From the NCBI GenBank assembly GCA_037833965.1, contig AP031352.1:3948501-4012500 (forward strand): a stretch of DNA of 64,000 nucleotides, written 5' to 3'. Numbering within the stretch: position 1 is the first letter of the stretch; every line of letters begins with the position of its first letter. Source of the DNA: Marchantia polymorpha subsp. ruderalis. Its lineage: Eukaryota > Streptophyta > Marchantiopsida > Marchantiales > Marchantiaceae. Positions 34,641 to 48,100 of the stretch are shown here, piece by piece. The notes beneath the pieces are model-generated. The model did no database searches, had not been told where the DNA came from, and saw only the letters and a program-made list of their open reading frames with translations. Both the position numbers and the translations under genes were made by a program.

Positions 34641-37600
34641 GAGCGGATTAGTATGAACGCGTTTCAGGATATGCGTTGGATAAAGGGCTTGGCTCATATG
34701 GACCCTCCTAGGAGCTGTTAGCATAGATTAGATTATCGATGGTTTCCAAACCAATTCGCACCGGTTTCCAAAACGTTTCATTTTATTTGGATCATGTTTC
34801 ACCCGGAGAGTTGCCATTATCTCCGCAACCACTTTATATTCTCCATACTCTTAAAAAGTCTTTGAATTTTTGAATTGGATGCCAAGGGAAGAAAAACCAT
34901 CACATCGAAAAATTAATAAGACAAAGGGATGCTACAATACGAACCTACTCTCTAGATTAAGCGATATAATTATAGCATGACTATTGATGTCTTTCCTATG
35001 TGTACCATTAGCAAACGCTATCTTCAGAACAAGGTAAAATTGTATTATCCAAAATATGAAGCAAATGATATCTTATCTTGCAAAGTATGATTATTTTTCC
35101 AAACTCTGTCACAAACGTTATTTTTAACAAATTTGATAATCATATCTCCATCTTATTTCGATGTTATGGTAATAAAGATATGAAGATATCTATATTTGGA
35201 AACATTGGTTATTGACGCGACACTAAATCGTCCGTCCAAAATGATAAGTAACCATCTTCTCATACACCTGGTCACATGTTATTACAACAATCATCACTTC
35301 CATAACTTTGAATGTAACTTGGTGATTTCTAACCAAAAACATATTCCCCATAACTCCAATTGCAGCACATAGCAATACTCCGTCAAGTCATTTTGATCCT
35401 TTCTTGTTCATGACATATAGGCAATCAATTTGTATACAACCTTTTGTAGTTGGAAGTGTAGAAAGTGAACATCTATCATCTAAATACAAGAATCTTTTGG
35501 TTTGAAGGCAGAAATATGATATGTTTTGACTGATGAAATTGAATTGCTTGTGGGGATCGATTGAAGAAGTTTGTTATTCTAGCGCTTGTGCTTTCCAAAA
35601 TTGTGTATTCGTGGATGATGTGTAATATTGATTGTATGTTCTTGTATACCTTCATATCATATTTCAATGTTTTTGGATCTATTTCAGCCGATATAATAAA
35701 TAATTGTACGCTCAATGATAACTGAGATCTATGCTGCCAACAATATGCTTCATGAAATTCAATTCAACATAGAGAAGACAATTTAGATGAAAGTATCTTC
35801 ATGAGATATCTTATGAGTTGTCTGAAGAAAAACCAAGAGATTATATTTTAGAAGTTGCTACAATCTTTGTATTTAATAAAGCAAATAACTAGACAATATA
35901 ACAAGCAATTCGATGATTAGAGTTTATACTCCTAAAAAAGTATAATTATACAAAGTTTAAAACATTGTATAGCTTATCCTCCCCTTTGCATTAAAGATAT
36001 CAACATTAAAATTTTTTATTTTGATATAGTAATATTCAACCTAAATGACATGTTTATTGTAGCTAGGGACAAATCTCACGTTAATACTTAAAGCTTTCTT
36101 GAACCTGAGTTTATATTAAAAGAGTCTTGTGAAGGAAAAAGAAGATAGAGAAAATATCAAAATGGCTTGAAAGATTGACAGCAAAAATGAATTTCACGCA
36201 AATATGCTAAAAATAGATGTGCAAGGTTAAACATGGACAATGACAGGATAGTGACTACTCCTTTAGCTTTCACTTCAAGCTTTCATCAACTATTTTTCCG
36301 CCAAATAAAGATTTGATGCTCAAGATGTCCTACTAGAACAGAATTGAAAGTCTCATCTTTTTTAAATCTACTCTTGAGATTGCTCTTTCTACGGCAAGAA
36401 GACCATATACATGTCATGTTCTGAGATCATACATGGCAAGATGTGAAGTGAATTCTCATAAATCTAATAACTTATTGTTCCCATCAACAAGGCTCTGAAG
36501 TAATTTCTCTGTAATCTAAATAATTTATAGTTTAGATTATTGTTCTCATCGAGGTTACATCCACGGATTACAATATCGCTCTTATAAATTATTCGATTAT
36601 ATCACATTAAACTTTTTCTTGGAGCTAATCTAGTTTAACTAACTGTAGACAAAACGGACTAGAATTAATCAAAATCTGAGTTAAGTCATAACAATGATAT
36701 GACTCAAAGTATACATACAATATATATGGCCTGTCTGAAAGTGCAAAAGTGCATGTATGATTTTTGTTAATCTATACTTTTATAAAGATTTTCCTCTACT
36801 CCCGTCTCCATACACTAGAGCATATTCTCATCACTCTCTCCACATGCATTTTATTCATCTATAACTACGCTAAGTGTGCAATTTTTATTATAAAAAAGAA
36901 GCATTTTATGCAAGAATTAAATAATTTATTAAATATTTCTAGTTTATTAACTCTGGATCTCAGACTAGACTGCAAAAACATAGAAAAAACTTCATGACAA
37001 TTCTCACGGCTTGTGGTTAGTGTTTCGGTGAAGTGCTCTCAAATTTAAATGAACTCAATCCCATACAAGATGAGCCACATAATTTTTGGTGTCAACTCTC
37101 GAATTATATAATATTCTTTACTGAACTAGTGACAGAGAAGTCCGAAGCATATTTACTATAACTATAAACCAAAGCTTATACAATCAATAGATTTTATCAC
37201 AATCAGATGCAACACTTTAAGAGTTTCAGAGTGCTACTTCAGGGAGGGGTCCTTCATCCATAGAGTGACTAGCCACCTTCGTCTCGCTCCTAATACCTAT
37301 TCTGCTTGTCATCACTTCTCTTTCACATGGCTTGGGACGGGCTGGATAAAGGTGCAAATGGAAGGATCACTTCGGGATTTGCAAGCAATCATCGAGGTAT
37401 CAGAAATCTGGAGGCAGTTCCAGAAGAATGTTGGAACGGAACGAGTTTTGGATTAGATTATCACCGAGTCGAGGAAGCATCTAAAGCAGAAGGACCAAAT
37501 GATTTGTTGGATGTTGTTGGTCTATTCGAGGATCAAATCCTTAGTTGCTGTCGACAGAAGACCCAAACAGCTTTCACTTCCACTCCCCTGTCCGTCATGC

Positions 37601-38983
37601 TTCACACATGGTGCGCAGCAACTGAATCTTTTGCTGTGATGCTCTCGAGCGAGTACAATGTCGAGCTCTGTGGACGTTCAGAATGCAGATGAGCACATAC
37701 TCTACTTACCTACACATCTGGGCATGATCCACAAACACACCTGGACGAGATTTGTAACGCGCAAATTATTGCAAGCCGTAAGCACGTGTATGTAAATCGA
37801 CTGTGGTTTGTTGTATTCAGTCATCCCACTTTCGGGCGAGAGTAAAAAAAAATACGAGTAATCTGTTTCCTGTCGAGAAAAGTGCTGTGGAAAAGTGGAA
37901 GAATCTTTTACATGATACACGAAATGGAAGAAACGTGGTTCGAGAAGCAGTAGAAATGTTTCCAAAGGTGGCTATGATAAACTTCGTAGATAGCGGTGGA
38001 AAATAGTGCGTAAAGGGTGCTAGACTTGATCTCTATGTTCTTGGACGGCTACTAGAGTGTGGGCTGGCTAATTTTCCTTCTGACCTCAATTTGGACCCAC
38101 ACTGCACGAGTGGCACGAGCTTAACACTGTCTTCTAGCCTTCACTGGGGACTCCAGTTGTACAGCAAGGGCGTTCGCACTCGGCATTCGCATTCGCAACT
38201 TGAACTTTTCTCTCATGATGCTCAGTTCCTGCCTTAATCAGCTTCAGACGTTACCGAAGGCTTTTCAACAAATTCGTGATGTTAAATGTAGCTTCAAATC
38301 TCAGGTCTTCCAGGTCTGAAACGTTGATCGAAACGATCAACGTTTGATCAAAAAAATGATTAACAAATGTATCAAAATCACATCACACACATTTCTAGAA
38401 ACTAGCAAAGCAAAGGTGTCAGTAGCTGCGAATCCTTAAAAAGTCCTTTCGTGCTTCGTATGATCGTAGTTTACGTCTAGAGGAGGACAGTACCTGTCTG
38501 CCTATTTCTGCCACCGTTGTAATGAGGAATAAGAGGGTTTGTTGAATGAATAGCAGTTTCGAAAGCTGACTTTTGCAAAACAAGATAAAAGGTTCGACAG
38601 TTTCGAGAACATTTCGTGAAATGAGGTTAAAGTGCCACATATCAGTTTTGCACAGATGTACAAACAACCAGATATATCTTCTTCGATCGAATACAGGCAA
38701 GTCGTACAGCTCAGTCCAGTACAGTTGCTTGAATGTTCAGGTCTGAATAGAACCTGATAAAAATGGTGAACTGTGAATATATTTGTACAAAGGAAGGAAT
38801 TGATTTCCTTCGAATCGTATACTTCCCAAGTCCTGAGAGGTGGGCCAACATCAGGAGCTTGCATTAAAAAACACACTGGAATAGGCCTCCACCAGAGACA
38901 ATATCCAGTGTTAAAACTGGGAAATCTAACTAATAGTGGTTGGGAGATTCAATTACTATCTAATACCGCATTAAAACCTTCTG
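34641..38983. other. Large gene-poor, mostly AT-rich interval
   Basis: 34.7-37.2 kb is strongly AT-rich without usable ORFs and is probably degraded transposon sequence, though I recognise no domain. 37.26-38.0 kb is more balanced. There the ORFs at 37306-37692 and 37803-38006 (the latter ending KWKNLLHDTRNGRNVVREAVEMF and onward) look protein-like but have no assignable partner exons. A perfect 12-bp hairpin occurs at 38319-38345. Confidence 0.45.
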
Positions 38984-41900
38984 CTAATCTCCACGTTGTC
39001 CACTATCCTTCACTGATTGCACTATTTGAAGTTTCTTTGTTGATGATTTCTTCCCATTCGAGGTCGTCTTTACGGCCGAACCTGGTTCTTCCATTTGAAT
39101 ACTCTTCGCAAAATTCATTTCCCGTTCTTCTGTCACTAATCCCTCTGCTTGAGAACTCCGTCTAGATGATTTCGACTTCCTTGTGGTCGTCCGAACGCCC
39201 TGTTCTAAGGGTTGCCTATTCATAGTAGGATTCACTTCCCATACTTCGGCCACCAATCCAATCTCTGAGTGAGAACTTCTGGATGACTTGGATTTCCTAG
39301 TAGTCGTCCGATGGTCTTGTACTTCCGTCGGAATATCCTTCAGAGAATTCACTTCCCGATCATCCGTCACTAGTCCCTCTGCTTGAGAACTTCTGGATGA
39401 CTTCAATTGCCTAGTAGTCGCCCCATTGTCCTGTTCTCCAGTTGGAGTATCCTTAAGAGAATTCACTTCCCGATCATCGTTCACCCATCCCTCTGCTTGA
39501 GAACTTTTGGATGACTTCGATTTCCTGGTAGACGTTCGATGGTCTTGTTCTTCCAATGGAATATCCTTCAGAGAATTCACTTCCCGATCACCGTTCACCA
39601 ATGCCTCTGCTTGACATTTTCTGGATGACTTCGATTTCCTGGTGGTCTTCCGATGGTCTTGTTCTTCCGTTGAAATATTTTTCAGAGAATTCATTTCCCG
39701 ATCATCGTTCACCAATACCTCTGCTTGAGAACTTTTGGATGACTTCGATTTCCTGGTAGACGTCCGATGGTCTTGTTCTTCCGATGGAATATCCTTCAGA
39801 GAATTCACTTCCCGATCACCGTTCACCAATGCCTCTGCTTGAGATTTTCTGGATGACTTCGATTTCCTGGTAGTCGTCCGATGGTCTTGTTCTTCCGTTG
39901 AAATATTTTTCAGAGAATTCACTTCCCGATCATCGTTCACCAATCCCTCTGCTTGAGAACTTTTGGATGACTTCGATTTCCTGGTAGACGTCCGATGGTC
40001 TTGTTCTTTCGATGGAGTATCCTTCAAAAAATTCACTTCACGATCATCGTTCACAAATGCCTCTGCTTGAGATTTTCTGGATGACTTCGATTTCCTGGTA
40101 GTCGTCCGATGGTCTTGTTCTTCCGATGAAATATTTTTCAGAGAATTCACTTCCCGATCATCGTTCACCAATCCCTCTGCTTGAGAACTTCTGGATGACT
40201 TCGATTTCCTGGTAATCGTCAGATGGTCTTGTTCTTCTGAAGAAATATTTTTCAGAGAATTCTCTTCCCGATCATCGTTCAACAATCCCTCTGCTTGAGA
40301 TCTTCTGAAGGACTTTGATATCCTGGTAGTCGTCCGATGGTCTTGTTCTGCCGTTGGGATATCCTTCGTAGATTTCACTTCCCGTTCATCGTTCACCAAT
40401 CCCTCAGCTCGAGAACTCCTCGATGACTTCGACTTCCTCGCAGTCGTCCGATGGCCTTGCTCTTCCGTTTGCAGATCCTTCAATAAATTCACTGGATTTT
40501 CTTCGTTCACCAAACCCTCTGCTTTGGAACTCCTTTTGGATGATTTAGACTTCTTTGTACTCGTCTGATCGTTCTCAGTATCCTCCGTTACCCCATCATC
40601 AACCCCATGTCCACAGTCCGCAGACTGTGCCTCCTTTGGAGATATAGAATCTCCATTCTCAACTTGTACACCAGCATCACCAGGTGACTTATTAGCAAGA
40701 GAACATAGTTGCTCCTTTACGTGCTCTTCCAATATTATACCTGCAATGAGATCGAGTTGTTAGGGTGCTACCGACAAATGATACAAGATGCTCGAACGAA
40801 TCGTATGCCAGCAGTGATCTAGAACCATCTCCTTCGCAAGGACCTCTACCCTCCTGAAACACATGCTTCGGCTTGGATGTGATTTGACAGAATCTGGTAT
40901 ACACACAAAGCTAAGGTACCCGTCAGGTGCATGCACAATGGCCACCCGGAAAGCATCGATGTGACACGTCCAAAATTTTACTTTCAATACTGGAAAACAA
41001 TCACTGCAAACTGGCGGATTACCATAATAAACTTCTAGAACACTACTGATGCATGGAAAAGGTGGGAATTTGAAGAAGGATTAGAGGCCGAACTGTAGAA
41101 GTTTCAATACATACCTTAAAGCTTTCCAACTAGGCTATATATGTAAACCAAAACCTCTCCGACAGAACCCCAAGCACTGCTTGCTAATTTGAAGGGCATT
41201 CATCAGAACGGCACGTTTCCTACTCCATGTCAAGCTTTTAAGACCATTCCACTCCAAGTCAATTGACATTCATCGTGACTGAGAGCGACAAAATACCTAT
41301 AGCCCGTAGAGCTGCTGGTGTAAGACAGTTGTATAGGGAGTCCTCTTTACATGTATTCACACGCACGGTCCCGAGTTCCTTCAGTGCGAGCATTAGTCTC
41401 TGCACAATCACAGAAGGTTAACAAGGTCAAAGGTTGGTAAGCATTATTCCTCCACATATTGTACAAGCAAATTTTACGAGATGCAATGTCTTAACATTGG
41501 AACCATTTTCAAAGTTCAATTGTGTTCTGAACTATTGTATTGATGTTTTCGCTCAGGACAAACCTCAAGCTTCTTAATGTGTATCTCAAACCTGAAGTCG
41601 GGCATGAAAATCGACAGTGCCATTGATTAATTGATTAATTAATAACTCTCCACAACTCATGGCTTGTCGAGAACAAAATAGTTACCAGATGTGGTCCCCG
41701 AAGAGATTTCACCCACTGCGCATCCTCGCTCTCCATATCGACCTTATCAGTTTCTCTAGTTTTCCTGAACTTCCGCCTTTTTTTACCAGAAGATTTCTCT
41801 CTACATCCCGTCCCAAACTCTTTATTTCTGTCGACATTGTTCACTTCGAAATGGACTCCGTTCGTATCATAAATTTTCTTCCCAGGTCTTTGGAAGGTTT

Positions 41901-42327
41901 CCAACTCTCCGCCAGAATCATCCACATTTCGTTTTCTCTTCCGCTCCCGAGCGGATTGACTAGTCCCTTCGTCAGCTGCTTCTTCTACATCAGCGGCACC
42001 AGCGACGCTGGGTTCGTAGTCACCATCAGATTCCATCTGTTCCGCTTGCTCATACTCCTCAGAGGTCACTGACACATTCTCTGCCTGCAAAATCTCATTG
42101 ACTTTCCGTTTTCCCTTCGTCTTCTCATAACTTAATGTCCGCCTCGCACTGACAGCCTCGTCAGGTGCTTCCTTCTCCTCTTCTTCATCTTCTTCTGCTT
42201 CGTTTCCAGCTTCTCCCCCGTAAGAAGGCACCCAATTCGCGTCAGACTCGACCTCCTGGCCGTTCCTTCCATTCTCGCCACCTTCAAACCGGGCGTATAA
42301 ACCGTCATGGTCATCGTCATCATCCAT
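38984..42327 (-). CDS. Unrecognised 862-residue protein with ~13 tandem 38-residue repeats
   Basis: Four minus-strand exons, 42327-41686, 41399-41297, 40989-40903 and 40740-38984, join in consistent phase and give 862 residues. Residues 1-200 are acidic then basic (MDDDDDHDGLYARF at the start; RERKRKRNV and KKRRKFRKTRE clusters look like nuclear localisation signals). A compact, non-repetitive core of about 90 residues spans all four exons (AQWVKSLRGPHLRLMLALKE, then CLTPAALRAIVLKVKFWTCH, then FRVAIVHAPDGYLSFVCIIL). From about residue 340 to 834 there are about 13 tandem copies of a Ser/Lys/Asp/Glu-rich 38-mer, with RKSKSSRSSQAEGLVNDDRE as the most regular part. I do not know the family. A chromatin or nuclear role is a guess from composition. 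The large ORF is certain; the small exons 2 and 3 rest on splice sites and phase only. Confidence 0.7.
39070..40555 (-). repeat. In-frame coding minisatellite, ~13 x 114 bp
   Basis: The last exon of the 862-residue gene contains tandem units of 114 bp (38 codons). Inner units are nearly identical, and the outermost ones (first, second, twelfth, thirteenth) are the most diverged. Units in the middle alternate between a type with SRKSQAEALVNGDREVNSLK and a type with SKSSQAEGLVNDDREVNSLK, giving a 228-bp higher-order period. Confidence 0.93.
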
Positions 42328-45109
42328 CACGGCAGCCTTCCGTCAAGAGCTTGGATGCCCACGAGAGGCTGGCAAGCTGGAATGGGGCAGCGGAAATTCC
42401 TTTGAACTTCCGGCATTATTCTACTCTTGATCAAAAGAGAGGTCCGAGGGTATCACAGACACCATCTCCGAATTGCTCTAGCAGAGTCAGGCTCGAAGCC
42501 TCATCCGACCACAAGTGGGAAAAGGAGAAGAGCCAAACCTGGACACGGTTTTTTCACCAGGAACCTGCAGCTTCTCGACTGCAGAAACAATCTTCGACGC
42601 CCGAAGTTCGGATCACAGCGTCCGAATTCGGAATACTCTCCGCCTTCCACTCTGTCGATAGATCCTCCACTCGAGCTCCATTTCTCTGTTCTAAATACCA
42701 TCAGACCTCCGTACGCCTTCCCCTGCCTGCCTGCCTCCCTGCAACCTGCCTGCTCAGATTCCCCGAAATCTATCCCCCTCCCGCCTCGCTCCTCTCTTCC
42801 TCTTCGCCTCCACTCCGCCACCAGCAAAATGTGTGAAGGATCAAATTCCACAGTTCCGAGGGAACTCAGAGCTCTCCACTTTCGCGCGCATTGACGGCCG
42901 AACGAAGCCACAGGGCTCTCAAAGCTCGACAGTAACCGGGCACGAATCATTCGCTAATCATCTCTGACCAGCACTAATCGAGCTCTAATCACCCGCTGAT
43001 CACTCGAGTGCACCTCTAATTACCCTGCGGTACGAAGCCCTAATCCGGCAATTCTCGACGCAGAGTGGGGGTGTCGTGTTCCTGTGGGCCCCGCCGCCTC
43101 AAGGACAACCTCTCTCCTCTGGATCCACGACGGAAGAAAGAGAACATGGCCCTCATTCTTCTCGGCAGATTCTGAACGATGATTGAAGACGCTCGGACGG
43201 ATGGGAATGAGCCCGAGTCCACATTCATGGCCGCCATCACTCTACGGTGCCACTATTGTCCGACCGAATTCTTCTCACAGCTTGACGAGGAGCTAATTTT
43301 AAAATTCTAAAAGAGGGGCGAATCTGAGGAATTCGACATGAACCTAGTGAACATGCTTTCGGTTTGATCTATAATCAAGGTTGCACTGGACATGGAGTCC
43401 GATAGGCGACGAGGCGACGGATGGCCAGACTACAACGAGGCGACGTTTGGCGCTGAGAATGACGTCTTTTTTCTTCCAAAGTGTACGTCTTTCGTCGCCG
43501 GCATTGTGTGCCCTCCCAGGAAGGTCTAAGTCGTGAAGTGCGCTCTGTACATCGGCAAGATCTCCGCAGCCGTCGGTTTTCACGTTCTGTTACTTCGTTG
43601 CGCGAGCACGATCGTTCTTAATGGCCATTGATGGAATGCAGGTTTTCCGTACTGACTCAAGGAGGTCAAGAGGTTCGAAGGCGAGGTATGAATTGGACGA
43701 GCAACCTACATTGCTATGAATTGCGCTCTATGCACACAACGTGAGCCTCCATCGTGTCTGCAAAGGTATTTCAAGACGATATGGCGTGCGATCATTCTAG
43801 TGAGCTCATTCCAGATTTTCCACGCTGAGATGACCCCGAAGGCACGTTCAAAAACATCATATATATCTCTTGAGTGTTGCAGTTCCACTACGTGGAATAA
43901 TTCCACAAACAAGACGAGACTGTACTGCTAAGGTTCAGTAAGCGTACATTCTGAACACAACAATGTACTTGTGTCGTACTGCGAGGTTGAAAAATCAATG
44001 CACATTTTGCTATACGCAAAGATGATGATCTAGATTCAGACTCTTCAGCTGAGACTTCGAGAAGAAAGTAGGGTAACATTGGTTTCGAAAAAAGTCTTTT
44101 CTTCCGCCTGATTGCGTCATGAAATAGTACAATGCAAGAGCAATTAAAGCCTGTCGCATCCCAAGTAAGCACTTATGAACAATTATTAGCTCAAGATCGA
44201 GCCATCTATCATTAGAGACGAGAGCCGCACTAGCATTCAGGACACTAATGTCCACGCGAGTATCGAATAAACACCCCTGAAATCTGAGATCCTGCAATGA
44301 ACCACCAGTGCGTATGATACTTATTTCGGGTCTCAGATGACAGAGATTCCTTTCGTTTGACCCGCTACAATCAGTAGGCAACTGATCAAACACATCATAT
44401 ATCAGATTCAGAGCACGATGGATGGACCAATAAGTGATAGGTTTAATACCCCTCGCAGCACTAGATCGGTTCATCACAAGGAGGAAGGGAGGAATCACAG
44501 ACAGTGAGAAAAACAGACGGCAAACGCTCCAAGAAGGCTCCGAAACAATTTAGAATGGAAGATAACTGAATGGCCAGCTCAATTCAGTCCTCGTCCTGAA
44601 GAGACTTGTTTTTCAGTTCTTACCTCCGTAAAGAACACCCTCAAGTAGGGGAAAACGGGAAGTGGTCTGTATAGCTACTGCACTTTGTTCAAGTTTCTCT
44701 TCAGAGTACCCTAATGCCAATTATGTGAGAATTGTCCTAAATTCTCGACAAAGTTTACAGCCTTGTTTACGCTTGATTAATCCCAGCCACAAAAAACATG
44801 AGGCTGCGATTTGGACTGTATCCACATCCATTTAGGAAAGCAAATTGTTACCTGCGTGACTTACGTAAGCCAGCTGACATGAGATTGCCAAGGCATGCAC
44901 CTATTAATCTGATGTCAGCAAGCCGGCTTGAACAAGGTATAAGCCGCTTCAGTATAAGCAAAAGAAACACTGGTATCCAACAAAGACGAATTTCAATTTC
45001 TAGCCTACTTCTCTGTATAATGTACACGTACCTCGTCGCCTCAAGATGACACTAAACCACAAGCAAAAGTCCTCGTCAAAACTTCTCCCCCGCCAGATTT
45101 TCCGTCCAA
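42328..45109. other. Promoter region of the repeat gene plus unassigned spacer
   Basis: 42328 to about 43250 is the probable promoter and leader of the minus-strand repeat gene, pyrimidine-rich on the plus strand, with overlapping composition-driven ORFs. 43.3-45.1 kb includes a 162-codon minus-strand frame (44010-44498) that shows no domain. It lies just beyond the 3' end of the TAF1B-like gene and could be part of that 3' UTR. Confidence 0.45.
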
Positions 45110-48100
45110 TTAAAGGTAATCTGCGTGAAGTATCAACTCTGTGTAATCCTTCTCTGATGCCAAGCCTTGGTCCACCCGGTACTGAGCCAGAATCAACTTT
45201 TGTTTCTTCTTCGCGTATTCTCCACCTCTATCCCTTTCCCTATACTCAGTCCTCTCTCCAAAATTTTGCTTATAAAGTTTTGCAACATGACCTCCTTGGT
45301 CCAGCATAAACTGTCTCGTGTTTCTCTCTATCTCCATTAATCCTTGCTCCACCTTTTGTACACCCCAGTGAAGAGCTTTCGGGTGCACCTTTATTAATTT
45401 CGCACAAACTCGAAGAACGATATAGTACTCTTCATGAACAGGTCTCAGATCTTTATCTGACACTTGGATCTTATATCTAAGGTACACATTCTCTGGGAGT
45501 CTATCCTTCCTCATGGGTTGTAGACAGGAAAATCCAAGCTTCTTCATCTCCTTCATCAAAGTCTGCAATTCTCGTTTTCGTACAAAGCTCCCATTGTCCT
45601 CTGAAGCGTATTGATCTACCATTTCGGAGTCGCTACCTTGGACTTTATCACGATCTATTGCATCATACTGTCCCTCCTTGGCTTCCCCCGAGGGTTTTGG
45701 CCCAACACCATCATCTCTAAAATGTCCATCATTTAATGTCATCCTAGACTGATACTTATTTCGCGCACCTGCGACACTTCCCACACTGCCATACGTCCGT
45801 GCTGGGTACCTTAAGTTGTCATTTCTGCCTTCCACGTCGACATTGTCACCTAAATTACCTTCTAAATCTTCCCCAGCGTTCATTGCACTTCGTAAATTGT
45901 TCTCGGCTTCACCTGGCTGTTTGTTTGCTGTTGCCTGAACCGAACATAAGATTATTAGATAAAGCTGGCAAGTCCTCATATAGAGGTTTCAGAACTTCCA
46001 GTATCAATTCAGTTCGATTTTTGTCAAGCAGTGAGGGCGGACAGGTTAAGATAGGTGAAAGTATTACACAAAACAAGAAAAGAGAGAAATGTGTTGGGTC
46101 AGGAAGGACCTCATTTGCCTTCTCATAAACTTTCCAGAAGTGATCCCGCATAGCTTCCTCGTCGGCATCCGAGGCTGGCCCGGGATAGATGACTTCACGA
46201 CAGTAATTCAGGTACGATGCTAGCTTTCTCTCTGGGTCTCCCACTGCCATAACACACATCATGCAGTACATGGATTACATACAATACTGACACGAGCAAA
46301 CATTCTTCTGTAAGAAAGTGATTCTAATCGCAAGATGCGATATACATAACAGCCATCGGTGATAAGAGGCGCACCTATTACAAAATTCATGAACCTCTCG
46401 AAGATTGTGATCAGGGTTACATGACTAACACCCACTACTGCAAAGTCTTCACTAACACAGCAATCTCCTTGCAACTAATAGACCTCCATAAGAGCTTCTT
46501 GGACTCTAAACATTTCAGATCAGCCTGCGTGCTGGTGGCCTATTTTGAAGCCTCAGGTGGACTCACGGACCGCGAACTTTGTAAGCAACACCTCAATGAG
46601 CAAACTATGAAACTGCATCATCTTAACAGTGTAGTTCTATCATAACCTGTCTGCATTTTCAACTTGAAAGTCGCAGGTGTAATTATGGCTTACTTTCATT
46701 TATTTTATTTCGAAAGGGCTTCATCTTCTTCATACACATTATGAGTTTCTTCACATCCCAGACCTCCTCAAGTTCGTTGGCTTTCCCTGATGCCAAATCT
46801 GCAACTGAATTTATGTCTTTCTCGTCCATGCCATTCTTTTTTTTCCTTTGAGAGGTGACATCCGCCTCGGAATAATATCCTCCATCCGAATCGACTTCCT
46901 TGTCGTCCGGAGAATCATTACCTGCTCCCTGACTATCTCTGTTGTTAAAAAAGGTCTCTCCGTTCATTGCATTTGGTGCTGCTTCGCTGTCAGAAATCGG
47001 ATTCTCGATGCGACCATCAAGCTTATACAGCACCTTAAGTACAATGATGATCATTGCCATAACGTATACTCTGGTGGGCAAGGCACTCTCTTTAGAAGTG
47101 AGCCATAGCCCTGCAGGGCAATACCACTCGTAAATCCGATGTGTATATACAGAGAGTTTCTCCACAGGAAGCTTCATTGCATGCAAAAGTCGAGCACTCA
47201 GTGCATGGTAATTGACAGGAGAAAGTTGAAGACCTATTCTCTCTGCAATGTGTCCCGCAAGAAGTTCGACTGCTCTTGCTCCGACCACATTTCCTGGCTT
47301 GAACATTGTCTTTGGTTCTATAGGAAACGTCTGCCAAATCAGGGAAATGACACGGGTCAAGCTTAAGTACGGAGGAGACAGTAATGAGATATGACCAGAT
47401 ATACCATGATAAACACAGTCTAAATATGCTGCAGGCCTAAAGACTTGGTCCTTTAACATCCAACTAACTGAACATTGCACAGCACAGAGTACAATAATTG
47501 ATGAGAACATTCCGAGATATTGAAGACAGAGTGAGCAGGCTTAACTCACAAAGTTTTATGCTTTAATTCATGTACGAATCGGTTGCAAAGGTGGCACACC
47601 TGTAAGCCGCCTACAGTGTTGGGGATGTGGTTCGCACTGGGTTTTGAAACCTCCAAATAAGCAGCCAGAAAAGGCAACTTCCCTTTCAAAGCCCAAAGTC
47701 TTATATCTGTCGGAAAAACACTCTCTCTAGCGATATAACAAGCCAAATAACAGAAGGCCAAAGTTATGGAAAGAGGAATTCTCTCCTTCAGTGCACTAAG
47801 CCATACAAATCGGGCCTTCCTGCCAAAGGTTGTACGTGGCTCGATTCCACCTTTCCTCCTTCGCTGTCTCCGCTTTCGAGGTTTTTTAGGCCGAAGGACC
47901 CCTCTCTCCAAAACCATTGACTCCTCAGGTACTTCTGGTTCTGGATCAGCTTCATTCTCTGAGTAGTGAAGAAAGCTTTATTAGTCACTGTGATCATACT
48001 ATGTCTATGCTCAAAATGGTATGATTGAGTATTTGGATTAGAGGATGGATGTGTCATTAAGGAGAAATATGTTTCCATACAACTGACCTCTAGATACAAA

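Noticed and set aside
36764-36997. 77-codon ORF in AT-rich DNA
   Set aside because: Low-complexity Ile/Leu/Lys frame typical of AT-rich sequence, with no supporting features.
42165-42894. Overlapping plus-strand ORFs of 223 and 155 codons
   Set aside because: They overlap the start and leader of the minus-strand repeat gene, are Ser/Pro/Arg-rich and have no domain or splice logic.
44010-44498. 162-codon minus-strand ORF
   Set aside because: No signature, hydrophobic pattern or splice partner; it lies beyond the TAF1B-like stop and is probably 3' UTR or chance.
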